A DNA stretch of 64,000 nt, taken from contig CANGBB010000003.1 in assembly GCA_947452065.1 (NCBI GenBank), forward strand, positions 151,460 through 215,459, in the 5' to 3' direction. The stretch comes from Gammaproteobacteria bacterium (GTDB taxonomy: Bacteria; Pseudomonadota; Gammaproteobacteria; Steroidobacterales; Steroidobacteraceae). The notes beneath the pieces were generated by a model. The model was given only the letters and a program-made list of their open reading frames with translations, was not told where the DNA came from and ran no database searches. Below are positions 32,216 through 41,020 of this stretch, in pieces. Numbering within the stretch: position 1 is the first letter of the stretch; each line of letters begins with the position of its first letter. The position numbers were made by a program, and so were the translations under genes.

Positions 32216-32832
32216 CCCTTGAAGCCTTTAGCGACCACGTAAACCTCGCGCGATTCCTTGCGTGAGGCGGCCGGCTTGCGGATCGACACCTTGTCGAAGT
32301 GCTGGCGCAGCTCCTTCAGGTATTCATCCGAACCCGAGCCCTGAAACATCTTGGCCACGAACGTGGCACCGGGTCGCAGCGTTCGGCACACGGTATCGAG
32401 CGCCAGCTCCAGAAAATGGATGGACGAGGCCTGATCGGCAACCGCGATGCCGGTGATGTTCGGGGCGATATCGGAGACGATGAGATCGAACTTCCCACCG
32501 CCGAGCCACCCGAGCAGTTTGTCGACGATGGCGTCGTCAGTGAAATCGCCCTGAATGAAGTCGACGTTGGGCAGGCTGTCCATGGGCAGGATGTCGGTGG
32601 CCAGCACACGACCCTTCGCGCCCACCAGCTTGCCGGCGACCTGCGACCAGCCGCCGGGGGCCGAACCGAGATCCATGATGCGCATGCCGGGGCGGATCAG
32701 CTTTTCCTTATCGTTCAGCTCGACCAGCTTGTACGCCGAGCGTGATCGATAGCCGTCCTTCTGCGCCTGTTTGACGAAGGGGTCGCTGAGATGTCGGGAC
32801 AGCCAGCTGGCGCTGCTCTTGGATCGGGCCAT
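32212..32832 (-). CDS. rlmE: 23S rRNA (uridine-2'-O)-methyltransferase RlmE (FtsJ/RrmJ)
   Basis: SAM-dependent enzyme that methylates U2552 in the 23S A-loop. 206 residues (E. coli 209). Conserved RSRSAYKLVELNDKEKL, SAM motif LDLGSAPGGWSQV-like (MDLGSAPGGWSQVA), and SDIAPNITG; catalytic K-D-K-E residues are in expected segments. In E. coli it precedes ftsH; here it stands alone, divergent from the FAD oxidoreductase gene and overlapping the hydrolase gene tail to tail. Confidence 0.96.
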   Translation of the reverse strand: MARSKSSASWLSRHLSDPFVKQAQKDGYRSRSAYKLVELNDKEKLIRPGMRIMDLGSAPGGWSQVAGKLVGAKGRVLATDILPMDSLPNVDFIQGDFTDDAIVDKLLGWLGGGKFDLIVSDIAPNITGIAVADQASSIHFLELALDTVCRTLRPGATFVAKMFQGSGSDEYLKELRQHFDKVSIRKPAASRKESREVYVVAKGFKG

Positions 32833-32906
32833 TTCCTGCGGGGCACCACGCGCTAGAATGGGCCGATTCTACCCCTCTGCCGGATGAACCGGCCAGGAAG
32901 TTGGCG

Positions 32907-34511
32907 GTGATCCGCATCAATGAGCTGTCGTTGCCGCTCGATTACGAGCCCGCATTGCTGCGGCAGGCGGTATTAAAGCGTCTGGGCATCAGCGATGAGG
33001 AGCTGCTGGAGCTGACGCTGTTCAAGCGCAGCCATGATGCCCGCCGGAAGACGGGTGGCATTCACTTTGTCTGCATTGTCGACGTGTTCGTGCGTGACGA
33101 GGCGGCCGTGCTCCGCCGCTGTGCCGATGACCGCAAGATCGGCGTGGCTCCGGACATGACCTATCGCCCGGTTGCCACCGCACCGCCGCTGCTCAAGGAG
33201 CGCCCGCTGGTGGTGGGTTTTGGTCCCGGAGGCGTGTTCGCAGCGCTCCTGCTGGCGCAGATGGGCTTCAAGCCCATCGTCCTCGAGCGTGGCCGTGACG
33301 TGCGTCGTCGCACCCAGGACACCTGGGCGTTGTGGCGCAAGAACACCCTGACACCGGAGTCCAATGTGCAGTTCGGTGAGGGCGGCGCCGGATTGTTCTC
33401 CGATGGCAAGCTCTACAGCCAGATCAAGGATCCGCATTTCTACGGCCGCAAGGTCATGCAGGAATTCGTGCGCGCCGGCGCACCGCCGGAAATTCTCTAC
33501 AAGGCCCGACCGCACATCGGCACCTTTCGCCTCACGGGCGTGGTGGCAGCGATGCGCCAGGAGATCCTGTCGCTGGGCGGTGAAGTGCGCTTCGAGAGTC
33601 GCGTCACCGATCTGCTGATCGAGGGCGGGCGAGTCGAAGGTGTGATGCTCGCGAACGGCGAGGTGCTGCACAGCCGGCATGTGGTACTCGCGCTCGGCCA
33701 CAGTTCGCGCGACACGCTGCGGATGCTGGAAAAGAGGCGCGTGTATCTGGAAGCCAAACCCTTCGCCGTTGGCTTTCGCATTGAGCACCCCCAGTCATTG
33801 ATTGATGCTGCGCGCCACGGGCGCTATGCCGGTCATCCGGAGCTGGGTGCTGCCGATTACAAGCTTGTGCATCACGCTCGCAACGGGCGCGCCGTCTACA
33901 GTTTCTGTATGTGTCCCGGCGGCACCGTCGTGGCGGCGACGTCTGAGCCGCAGCGTGTGGTGACCAATGGCATGAGCCAGTATTCGCGCAACGAGCGCAA
34001 CGCCAACGCGGGCATCGTGGTCGCTATCGATCCGGAGCGTGATTTTCCCGGTGGGCCACTGGCGGGTCTGGCGCTGCAGGAATCGCTGGAGTCCAAGGCC
34101 TATGTTCTGGGTGGCAGCAACTACTGCGCTCCTGGACAGTTGGTGGGGGATTTCTTGCGTGGCAATGCTTCCACGCAACTCGGTGAAGTCATTCCCTCTT
34201 ATACGCCGGGAGTGTTGCTGGGAGATCTTTCGCAGGCGCTGCCGACTTATGCCATCGAAGCGATGCGCGAAGCGCTGCCGGTCTTCGGGCAACAGATCCG
34301 TGGTTTCGATCGTGACGATGCGGTGCTCACCGGCGTGGAGAGTCGCACCTCATCGCCAGTCCGCATCACGCGTGATGCGCAGTCAATGCAGAGTCTGAAT
34401 GTGCGCGGCCTGTTCCCCTGCGGCGAAGGTGCGGGTTATGCCGGTGGCATCCTGTCAGCCGGCGTCGATGGTATCCGGGTGGCTGAAGCCGTTGCGCGGA
34501 GCCTGTCATGA
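32907..34511 (+). CDS. NAD(P)/FAD-dependent oxidoreductase (COG2509-type)
   Basis: 534 residues from GTG 32907, chosen because AGGA at 32895-32898 gives an 8-nt spacing; a TTG at 32901 lies too close. An N-terminal domain of about 95 residues precedes the FAD Rossmann motif VVGFGPGGVFAALLLAQ. It then has NVQFGEGGAGLFSDGKLYS and a C-terminal GEGAGYAGGILSAGVDGIR, a pattern shared by widespread uncharacterised dehydrogenases annotated as FAD-dependent. Reaction unknown. Its stop overlaps the next gene's ATG, so it is co-expressed with an RNA methyltransferase. Confidence 0.85.
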   Translation: MIRINELSLPLDYEPALLRQAVLKRLGISDEELLELTLFKRSHDARRKTGGIHFVCIVDVFVRDEAAVLRRCADDRKIGVAPDMTYRPVATAPPLLKERPLVVGFGPGGVFAALLLAQMGFKPIVLERGRDVRRRTQDTWALWRKNTLTPESNVQFGEGGAGLFSDGKLYSQIKDPHFYGRKVMQEFVRAGAPPEILYKARPHIGTFRLTGVVAAMRQEILSLGGEVRFESRVTDLLIEGGRVEGVMLANGEVLHSRHVVLALGHSSRDTLRMLEKRRVYLEAKPFAVGFRIEHPQSLIDAARHGRYAGHPELGAADYKLVHHARNGRAVYSFCMCPGGTVVAATSEPQRVVTNGMSQYSRNERNANAGIVVAIDPERDFPGGPLAGLALQESLESKAYVLGGSNYCAPGQLVGDFLRGNASTQLGEVIPSYTPGVLLGDLSQALPTYAIEAMREALPVFGQQIRGFDRDDAVLTGVESRTSSPVRITRDAQSMQSLNVRGLFPCGEGAGYAGGILSAGVDGIRVAEAVARSLS

Positions 34512-35254
34512 AATTCGAAGACATCAAGAAGCTCCACCAGAAGAAGTACCGGCAGGAGTTCGGTTGCTTCCTCGTCGAAGGTGAGCATCTGGTGCAGGAG
34601 CTACAGAAGGCTGCCCTGCGCGATCCGCGCCTGCGCAGCAGCGAGATTTATTTCACGCGTGAATACGCCCACTGGGTAAGCCCGCTGACCACGCATGTGG
34701 TGAACTCGCCGCACATGATGCAGATGAGTGAGACGCGCTCGCCGCAGGGCATCGCAGCGGTGGTGCCGCTGTTGACGCCACCGCCGGCCAGCGCTGGTGA
34801 ACGCGCCATCTATTTGCACGAGATTCAAGATCCCGGCAACCTGGGCACCATTCTGCGCACACTGGCTTGGTTTGGTGGTTTCCGCTGTCTGCTCAGTCCG
34901 GGCAGTGTCGATGTCCACAATGGCAAAGTGGTGCGCGCCAGCATGGGCGCGATTTTTCATGTGCCGGTGGAAGCAGACGTACCGATAGACTCATTGCCGG
35001 CGCGCTTCGGACGAGTGGCCAGCCTCGAATTCAAAGGGCGTTCGATTGCCACAACGGCCTTCCGCAATTTTGACTGCTTCATCTTTGGCAATGAAGGTCG
35101 CGGCGTCCCACGCGCGGCACTGGATGCAGTCAAGGCGCAGCCTTTCACCATTGCCGGATCGGGCGCCATTGAATCACTGAATGTGGCAACGGCCGTCAAC
35201 ATCTGCCAATACGAGCTGCATCGCGCCTCGCAGGAGGCCAGCCAGCCTGTTTGA
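34508..35254 (+). CDS. TrmH/SpoU family RNA 2'-O-methyltransferase
   Basis: 248 residues. An N-terminal substrate-binding domain (KKYRQEFGCFLVEGEHLVQEL) precedes a SPOUT knot domain with the three family motifs: IQDPGNLGTILRT, FIFGNEGRGVP and ESLNVATAVNICQYE. It resembles RlmB/TsnR-like rRNA methyltransferases; target nucleotide not readable. It overlaps the upstream FAD oxidoreductase by 4 bp and converges with pyrD, with 5 bp between stops. Confidence 0.9.
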   Translation: MKFEDIKKLHQKKYRQEFGCFLVEGEHLVQELQKAALRDPRLRSSEIYFTREYAHWVSPLTTHVVNSPHMMQMSETRSPQGIAAVVPLLTPPPASAGERAIYLHEIQDPGNLGTILRTLAWFGGFRCLLSPGSVDVHNGKVVRASMGAIFHVPVEADVPIDSLPARFGRVASLEFKGRSIATTAFRNFDCFIFGNEGRGVPRAALDAVKAQPFTIAGSGAIESLNVATAVNICQYELHRASQEASQPV

Positions 35255-35259
35255 TGCGA

Positions 35260-36189
35260 CTACTTGTTCAGCGTGCCGGTCAGCTCCGCAACGGACTGCA
35301 GCCCGTTGGTCTTGAGGTACTCCAGTACACCGTCATTGATCTTGCGACAGACCAGCGGATCGTAGAACAGCGCAGTGCCCACACCCACGGCACTGGCACC
35401 GGCAATCAAGAATTCCAGTGCATCAGTGGCGCAGGTCACGCCCCCCTGGCCGATGATCGGGATGTTGTGCGGAGCGGCCACCTCGCGCACCTCTTTCACC
35501 TTCAGCAGTGCGATGGGCTTGATGGCGGGGCCGGATAATCCACCCTGCACGTTGCCCAGCACCGGCTTGCGAGTGTGCACGTCGATGGCCATGCCCATCA
35601 TCGTGTTGATGACCGAGAATGCGTCAGTACCCGCTTCAATGCACAGGCGTGCGTTCTGGCGAATGTCGCTCTGGTTCGGCGACAGTTTGGTAATCAGCGG
35701 CTTTCGGGTCACGGCGCGACAGGCGGCGACCACTCGCGCGGACATCTCCGGTACGTTGCCGAACTGCACCCCGCCTTCCTTGACGTTGGGGCAGGAGATG
35801 TTGATTTCGATCGCATCGATCGGTGAGTCATCGAAGCGACGCGTGACCTCGACATACTCCTCAATCGTCGAGCCGCAGGCGTTGGCAATGAAGCGTGTCT
35901 CGCTGAAGTCGAGCGTCGGCAGGATGTCGCGCACAACAACATCGACACCTGGATTCTGCAGGCCGATGGCGTTAAGCATGCCATCGTAGGTCTCGGCCAC
36001 CCGATGCGGCGCATTGCCAAGTCGCTGTGATCCGGTGGTGCCTTTGAGCACGATGGCACCGGCATCGCGGTTGGAGAAGCCGGCCACGCGGGTGTACTCC
36101 TCGCCAAAGCCGACACAGCCGGAGAGCAATACCAGCGGCGTGGCGAATTCCATCCCGCAGAAGCGGGTCGCGAGTGTAGGGGCAGTCAT
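35260..36189 (-). CDS. pyrD: Dihydroorotate dehydrogenase, class 1B-type catalytic subunit
   Basis: Oxidises dihydroorotate to orotate in pyrimidine synthesis. 309 residues from ATG 36189; a longer frame to 36417 is non-homologous and overlaps trmL. The active-site base is cysteine (C133 in NISCPNVKEGG), which marks class 1, and the VKEGG continuation marks subclass 1B, which normally works with the iron-sulfur flavoprotein PyrK and NAD. The membrane-targeting N-terminus of the class 2 enzyme usual in Gammaproteobacteria is absent. No pyrK lies in the window. Confidence 0.93.
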   Translation of the reverse strand: MTAPTLATRFCGMEFATPLVLLSGCVGFGEEYTRVAGFSNRDAGAIVLKGTTGSQRLGNAPHRVAETYDGMLNAIGLQNPGVDVVVRDILPTLDFSETRFIANACGSTIEEYVEVTRRFDDSPIDAIEINISCPNVKEGGVQFGNVPEMSARVVAACRAVTRKPLITKLSPNQSDIRQNARLCIEAGTDAFSVINTMMGMAIDVHTRKPVLGNVQGGLSGPAIKPIALLKVKEVREVAAPHNIPIIGQGGVTCATDALEFLIAGASAVGVGTALFYDPLVCRKINDGVLEYLKTNGLQSVAELTGTLNK

Positions 36190-36237
36190 GCGCGCTATTA
36201 TTGCCCAGTCGCGCGTTTCCCGCGCGCCGGGCGAATC

Positions 36238-36726
36238 ATGTTCCATATCATCCTGCACGAACCCGAAATTCCCCCCAACACCGGCAACATCATCCGGCTG
36301 TGTGCCAATACCGGCTGCACGCTGCATCTGGTGGAGCCACTGGGCTTCCAACTCTCGGACAGTGCTGTGCGCCGCGCCGGCCTGGATTACCACCAGATGG
36401 CGCGAGTCCGGACACATCGCGACCTCGCCACCTGCCTGGAAGCGGTCTCACCGACGCGGCTGTGGATCGTCGAAACGGGTGCCGGGCATCGCTACAGCGA
36501 CGTGCTGTTCGGGCCTGGCGATGCGCTGCTGTTCGGTTCGGAGACGCGCGGTCTGGCGGGCGCACCGCTGGCGGCGGCCATGGCACTGCGCTCTGATGCA
36601 CAGTGCGTCTCGATACCGATGCTGCCGGGTAACCGCAGCCTGAACCTGTCCAATGCCGTTGCGCTGGTGGTCTATGAGGCGTGGCGGCAGTTGGACTTCG
36701 CTGTCCCGCCCGGCGAGGGGCTCTAG
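36238..36726 (+). CDS. trmL: tRNA (cytidine/uridine-34-2'-O)-methyltransferase TrmL
   Basis: SPOUT methyltransferase of the wobble base in tRNA-Leu isoacceptors. 162 residues (E. coli 157). It opens MFHIILHEPEIPPNTGNIIR, then LLFGSETRGL and the knot segment IPMLPGNRSLNLSNAVALVVYE, all diagnostic. Divergent from pyrD across 48 bp; its TAG shares bases with the opposing gpsA stop (CTAG 36723-36726). Confidence 0.97.
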   Translation: MFHIILHEPEIPPNTGNIIRLCANTGCTLHLVEPLGFQLSDSAVRRAGLDYHQMARVRTHRDLATCLEAVSPTRLWIVETGAGHRYSDVLFGPGDALLFGSETRGLAGAPLAAAMALRSDAQCVSIPMLPGNRSLNLSNAVALVVYEAWRQLDFAVPPGEGL

Positions 36727-37739
36727 TCGAACTCGGCCCGCACCGGGCGTTCCATCAGACCGCGTACCACCTGATCCACCGGCTGACCACCGTAGAGCAC
36801 GCCATGAATGGCCTCGCAGATTGGCATGGCAACCTCTTTGCGCGCCGCCACGTCGTGAACTGCGCGCGCTGCCTTGAAGCCCTCGACCACTTGGCCGATC
36901 TCACGCTGGGCGGCATCGACGGACAGGCCGCGTGCCAGCATCAGTCCGAAGCGGCGGTTGCGCGACTGGTCATCGGTGCAGGTCAGCACCAGATCGCCCA
37001 GACCGGCCAGGCCCATGAAGGTTTCGCGCCGCGCACCGAGCGCCACACCCAGACGCATCATCTCGATCAGACCGCGGTTGATCACCGCGATGCGCGCATT
37101 GGCACCGTATCCCAGACCGTCGGAGAGACCGGCACCGATCGCCAGCACGTTCTTGACCGCGCCGCCGACTTCCACGCCCACGATGTCGTTGGAGGTGTAA
37201 GCGCGGAAGTGGCTCGAAGAGAGATCGCGTGCCAGCGAATCGGCATAGCTTTCGCTGCTGGAGGCGATGGTCATGGCCGTGGGCAGGCCGGCACCCACTT
37301 CGCGGGCAAAGGTCGGACCGGACAGCACCGCCACCGGTCTTCCGGTGCCGAAGACTTCTCTCACCACCTCATGCGGGAGTAGACCCGTAGTGATCTCGAA
37401 ACCCTTGGTGGCCCAGCACAGCCGCTGATCCTGCCGCAGCAGAGGTTGTAGCTGCTGCAGCTGCGCGCGGAATCCATGGCTGGGAATGGCGACCAGCACA
37501 TCATTGGCGTCAGCGATCACATCGGCGAGGCTGTCCGCTACGTGTAGAAGATCAGGAAAGGGCGCGTTCGGGAGGTAGCGCGGATTGATGCGCTCGCGCT
37601 CCATGACGGCCATTAATTCCTGATCCCGGCCCCAGAGTCTGGTCTGGCAACCGGCTCGGGCGCACTGGATCGCCAGAGCGGTGCCCCAGGACCCAGCGCC
37701 GATGACGGCGATTTTTGCCTTGCCGGTCGTTGTGTTCAC
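36723..37739 (-). CDS. gpsA: Glycerol-3-phosphate dehydrogenase [NAD(P)+]
   Basis: Produces sn-glycerol-3-phosphate for phospholipid synthesis. 338 residues (E. coli 339). NAD(P) motif VIGAGSWGTALA at 13-24, ATKGFE, LSGPTFAREVG and the catalytic lysine segment GGAVKNVLAIGAG. It is the last gene of the rhodanese-grxC-secB-gpsA group, an arrangement shared with E. coli. It lies 26 bp after secB. Confidence 0.98.
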   Translation of the reverse strand: MNTTTGKAKIAVIGAGSWGTALAIQCARAGCQTRLWGRDQELMAVMERERINPRYLPNAPFPDLLHVADSLADVIADANDVLVAIPSHGFRAQLQQLQPLLRQDQRLCWATKGFEITTGLLPHEVVREVFGTGRPVAVLSGPTFAREVGAGLPTAMTIASSSESYADSLARDLSSSHFRAYTSNDIVGVEVGGAVKNVLAIGAGLSDGLGYGANARIAVINRGLIEMMRLGVALGARRETFMGLAGLGDLVLTCTDDQSRNRRFGLMLARGLSVDAAQREIGQVVEGFKAARAVHDVAARKEVAMPICEAIHGVLYGGQPVDQVVRGLMERPVRAEFD

Positions 37740-37765
37740 GGCCTCTCCCTCCGGGCAGAGCGGCT

Positions 37766-38224
37766 TCAGTTACGGGTGACGTTCGTCAGGTCTTCATTCG
37801 AACCGGCGAACAAGGCCTCGAAGTTGACCGGCGGCAGAAGCAGCTGCGGAAAACCGCCCTGGCTGACGAGGTTGGAGACGGTGCTGCGCACATAAGGGAA
37901 CAGCACGCCGGGGCAGATCACGCTCGCTGCGCGCTTGAAATCTTCTTCGCCGAAGTTCTGCATCAGGAATGCGCCGGCCTGCTTGACCTCGATCAGGAAG
38001 ATGGTCCGATCATCCTGCTGTGCCGATACGGTGACGGTCAGCACGATCTCGCGCAGATCTCCCTCCACGGGGTTGACCGCTGTATTGAGGTCGAGGCTGA
38101 TATGCGGGTTCCACTCGCCGGTGACGCGCGGACCGATTGGCGCCTCGAACGAGCAGTCCTTGAGATAGACGGCCTGAAGCACCAGCTGAGGACTTGTCGT
38201 GCTGGTCGTGGGCTGGTTCATCAA
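37766..38224 (-). CDS. secB: Protein-export chaperone SecB
   Basis: Cytosolic tetrameric chaperone that keeps preproteins unfolded and passes them to SecA. 152 residues (E. coli 155). Conserved FEAPIGPRVTGEWNPHISLDL, DRTIFLIEVKQAGAF and PGVLFPYVRSTVSNLVSQGGFPQ segments (each shown in part). The start overlaps the grxC stop as ATGA. Confidence 0.98.
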   Translation of the reverse strand: MMNQPTTSTTSPQLVLQAVYLKDCSFEAPIGPRVTGEWNPHISLDLNTAVNPVEGDLREIVLTVTVSAQQDDRTIFLIEVKQAGAFLMQNFGEEDFKRAASVICPGVLFPYVRSTVSNLVSQGGFPQLLLPPVNFEALFAGSNEDLTNVTRN

Positions 38225-38502
38225 TGCGTTCCTTTGGCTGTGGATGAGGTGAGCAGCCGATCCAGTTCGCCGGCGGCATCGAGCGCATGCAGATCGTCGC
38301 AGCCGCCCACCGGACGGGCATCGATGAAGATTTGCGGCACGGTGCGGCGGCCGGATCGCTCGATCATCTCGGCACGCTTCTCCGGCTCGGCTTCGATATC
38401 GATCTCAGTGAAGGTAACACTCTTTCTCTGCAGCAAGGCGCGGGCGCGCTGGCAGTACGGACACCACTGCGTCAGGAAGATCTCGACGCGCGCCGCACTC
38501 AT
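38221..38502 (-). CDS. grxC: Glutaredoxin 3
   Basis: 93-residue dithiol glutaredoxin with CPYC at residues 14-17, the GSH-binding TVPQIFIDARPVGG segment (cis-Pro) and GGCDDLHALD. Reduces disulfides and glutathionylated proteins in the cytosol. Overlaps both neighbours (rhodanese and secB) by 4 bp. Confidence 0.96.
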   Translation of the reverse strand: MSAARVEIFLTQWCPYCQRARALLQRKSVTFTEIDIEAEPEKRAEMIERSGRRTVPQIFIDARPVGGCDDLHALDAAGELDRLLTSSTAKGTH

Positions 38503-38948
38503 TGGTTGCTGGCTTTGTCGCCGGTGGATCCACGGACCACGGGCAGATTCTCGCTCCGCCAGGCTGCCAGACCGCCACGCAGGTTGAACAGCTTCGTGAA
38601 GCCGGCTGCGCCCAGTTTGCGGATGGCTACCGCGGAGTTGTTGCCCCGCTCGCAGTAGACGATGACCGGCTTCTCCTTGAAGCGCTTCAGCGCCTCGGCG
38701 TCCTCCGCCAGCGATGCGATCGGTAGCAGCCGGGCGTTGCCGATGTGGCCAGCCGCGAAGGCTTCGGCACTGCGTACATCGAGGACAGCGGCCCCCTGAT
38801 TCATGAGGCGCACCGCATCCTGCGGGCTGATGCTGCCGCTGGTGCCGGCGCTCAACCGGAGCTCATAGATCAGCACCGCGAAGGCGGCGAGCGCGAGCAT
38901 GGCCACTTGCACGGGGTGATGCGCGGCGAACTGCAACAGTTGAGTCAT
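38499..38948 (-). CDS. Membrane-anchored rhodanese-like protein (YibN type)
   Basis: 149 residues from ATG 38948. An N-terminal membrane helix (residues about 12-30) is followed by a single rhodanese domain with active-site loop CERGNNS, C99. The longer frame to 38999 adds residues without a helix or homology. In E. coli yibN has the same place before grxC-secB-gpsA. Sulfur-transfer substrate unknown. Confidence 0.9.
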   Translation of the reverse strand: MTQLLQFAAHHPVQVAMLALAAFAVLIYELRLSAGTSGSISPQDAVRLMNQGAAVLDVRSAEAFAAGHIGNARLLPIASLAEDAEALKRFKEKPVIVYCERGNNSAVAIRKLGAAGFTKLFNLRGGLAAWRSENLPVVRGSTGDKASNQ

Positions 38949-39000
38949 GAAGTTTGTGATCCTGTCCGTATCTTCTGGTCCGGCGATGAGCCGGCCCACT

Positions 39001-39006
39001 ATTATA
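39001..39006 (-). promoter_or_regulatory. Candidate -10 element for the rhodanese-grxC-secB-gpsA operon
   Basis: Perfect TATAAT on the minus strand, 52 bp before the rhodanese ATG. No convincing -35 at 16-18 bp, so confidence is limited. Confidence 0.35.
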
Positions 39007-39030
39007 GCGCCCCTAGTTTAGACTTTTCGT

Positions 39031-40275
39031 ATGAGCGCCCTGCCCCGTAGAGTCCCAATGACAGCCTTGGACGACCGTCCCGGTCGTCGGCTGCTGATTG
39101 CGTTGTTCGCCCTGATCGGCGCGCACGGGGTTGCATTGCCGGCCCATTCAGCCACAAGTGCTGCGGCTAAAACGGCCCCGAGCGCCACGACCCAGACCAC
39201 TGAGGCGCAGTCCAAGCTGCGTGAAATCCAGGAGCGGATCGGAGAGGTCAGCCGGCAGCTGGCGGACAGTCTCAAGGCACGCGATCGACAAAGTGCGGAT
39301 CTGCGTCAGACGGAGCTGGCGGTCACGGCCGCGCGCCGTCAGATCGAGTCACTGAATTCTCAGCAGAAAACTCTTGAGGCAAAGCAGCAGACCCTTTCGG
39401 CGGCGCAGGAGAAGGCGGCTGCTGAATTGCGCACGCAGCGCGCCGCGCTGGCCGCCGAGCTGCGACTTGCGCAGCGTCTGCAGCGCAACGGGCCTGTGCA
39501 GTTGCTGCTGACTCAGGAGGATCCGATGCGGGCTGCGCGGATGCTGACGTACTACGGATACTTTGGCCGTGCGCGGGCGGCGCAGATCGACGCAATCCGC
39601 GCACAGGGCGACAAGCTGGCGGCGCTGGAGCAGTCGCTGCGAGAAAATGAAGCAGCACTGGCCGTTCTGCTGGGGCAGCGGCGCCAACAGGCCACCGCTC
39701 TGGAACAGCAGCGTCAGGAGCGCAGTACGGTGCTCGCCAAGTTGCAACGGGAGTCGCAGGATCGAACACAGGCTCTGACGCGTTTGCGTGCCCAACAAGC
39801 CGAGCTCGAGCAGCTGCTGCGCAATCTGGCCCGCAGCCTCCGTGATGCGCCTGCACCGGTGCCCAGCGGTGCGTTCGCTGCGCTGCGCGGCAAGCTGTCA
39901 TGGCCCGTCAGCGGCACGCTGCTCGCGCAGTTCGGCCAGCTGCGTACCCAGGGCGTGCGTTGGGAAGGCGTGGTGATCGGTGTGGCGCGCGGGGCTGAGG
40001 TGCGTGCTGTGGCCGCCGGCCGTGTTGTCTATGCCGACTGGCTGCCCGGACTTGGCCTGCTGGCCATCATTGATCACGGCGGCGGATATCTCAGTCTTTA
40101 TGGGCACAACGATGGCTTGCGGCGCGCAGTGGGCGATTCCGTGGCGCCCGGCGAGGTAATTGCCAGTGCCGGTGATACCGGTGGCAGCAGTCGGCCTGAG
40201 CTCTACCTCGAGATCCGACAGAACGGCAAGCCGGTTGATCCTGCGCCATGGTTCCGTCGACGCACTCCGGAATGA
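39031..40275 (+). CDS. envC: Murein hydrolase activator EnvC-like (degenerate M23)
   Basis: 414 residues; an internal ATG at 39058 is an equally good start and would place the signal peptide (RRLLIALFALIGAHGVALPAHS) nearer the N-terminus. A long glutamine/arginine-rich coiled coil (about 60-280) is followed by a C-terminal LytM domain (SWPVSG to PWFRRRTPE). The zinc ligands of active M23 enzymes are replaced (RWEGVVIG for HxGxD, LYLEI for LHFEI), as in EnvC, which activates division amidases rather than cutting peptidoglycan. Divergent from the rhodanese gene. Confidence 0.92.
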   Translation: MSALPRRVPMTALDDRPGRRLLIALFALIGAHGVALPAHSATSAAAKTAPSATTQTTEAQSKLREIQERIGEVSRQLADSLKARDRQSADLRQTELAVTAARRQIESLNSQQKTLEAKQQTLSAAQEKAAAELRTQRAALAAELRLAQRLQRNGPVQLLLTQEDPMRAARMLTYYGYFGRARAAQIDAIRAQGDKLAALEQSLRENEAALAVLLGQRRQQATALEQQRQERSTVLAKLQRESQDRTQALTRLRAQQAELEQLLRNLARSLRDAPAPVPSGAFAALRGKLSWPVSGTLLAQFGQLRTQGVRWEGVVIGVARGAEVRAVAAGRVVYADWLPGLGLLAIIDHGGGYLSLYGHNDGLRRAVGDSVAPGEVIASAGDTGGSSRPELYLEIRQNGKPVDPAPWFRRRTPE

Positions 40276-40346
40276 TGGCATTGTGCATGTCGCTGCCGGT
40301 CCGCCACGGATTCCGCCCATGATGATCACAGGCAAGGCGTAACAAC

Positions 40347-41006
40347 ATGGTTCTGCTGACATCGCTCCTCGATATCGTGCTGCACCTGGATCACCATGTG
40401 AGCACGCTCTTGGCGAGTTATCACCTCTGGTTTTACGGCATCCTGTTCGTGATCATTTTTGCTGAGACCGGATTCGTAGTGACGCCTTTCCTGCCCGGCG
40501 ATTCGCTGCTCTTTGCAGTGGGCGCGCTGACGGCCATCGATGACAGTGGAACGCTGCATCTGCCGCTGCTGCTGTTACTGCTGGTGACGGCCGCAGTACT
40601 CGGTAATACGCTTAACTATCAACTGGGTCGCTGGACCGGCATGCGTGCCTTTTCGGGTCGCTATCGGCTGCTGAAGATTGAATACCTGCAGCGCACGGAA
40701 GGCTTCTTCCAGCGCCACGGTGGCATGGCGGTGGTGCTGTCGCGATTCGTGCCCATCGTGCGGACATTCGCGCCGTTCGTGGCCGGCGTCGGTCGCATGA
40801 ACTGGGCGCGCTTTCAGGTCTACAACATCTTCGGCGGACTTTCGTGGGTGCTGCTGATGACCGTTGCCGGATTCCTGTTCGGCAACGTGCCATTCGTGAA
40901 AAGCCATTTTGGTTTGGTGACCATCGCGATCATTCTGCTCTCGCTCCTGCCACTGATCTGGGTGGTGTGGCGCGATCAGCGCGAACTCGCGCGGAGCCGA
41001 CGCTGA
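40347..41006 (+). CDS. DedA family membrane protein
   Basis: 219 residues, several membrane segments. Family motifs: FAETGFVVTPFLPGDSLLF near the N-terminus, GNTLNYQLGRWTG, and FVPIVRTFAPFVAGVGRMNWARF, whose arginine is essential in DedA proteins. The family contributes to undecaprenyl phosphate or phospholipid recycling and envelope fitness. The preceding envC gene is 71 bp away. Converges with the DMT gene. Confidence 0.93.
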   Translation: MVLLTSLLDIVLHLDHHVSTLLASYHLWFYGILFVIIFAETGFVVTPFLPGDSLLFAVGALTAIDDSGTLHLPLLLLLLVTAAVLGNTLNYQLGRWTGMRAFSGRYRLLKIEYLQRTEGFFQRHGGMAVVLSRFVPIVRTFAPFVAGVGRMNWARFQVYNIFGGLSWVLLMTVAGFLFGNVPFVKSHFGLVTIAIILLSLLPLIWVVWRDQRELARSRR

Positions 41007-41020
41007 GTCTGGCGACTTGA

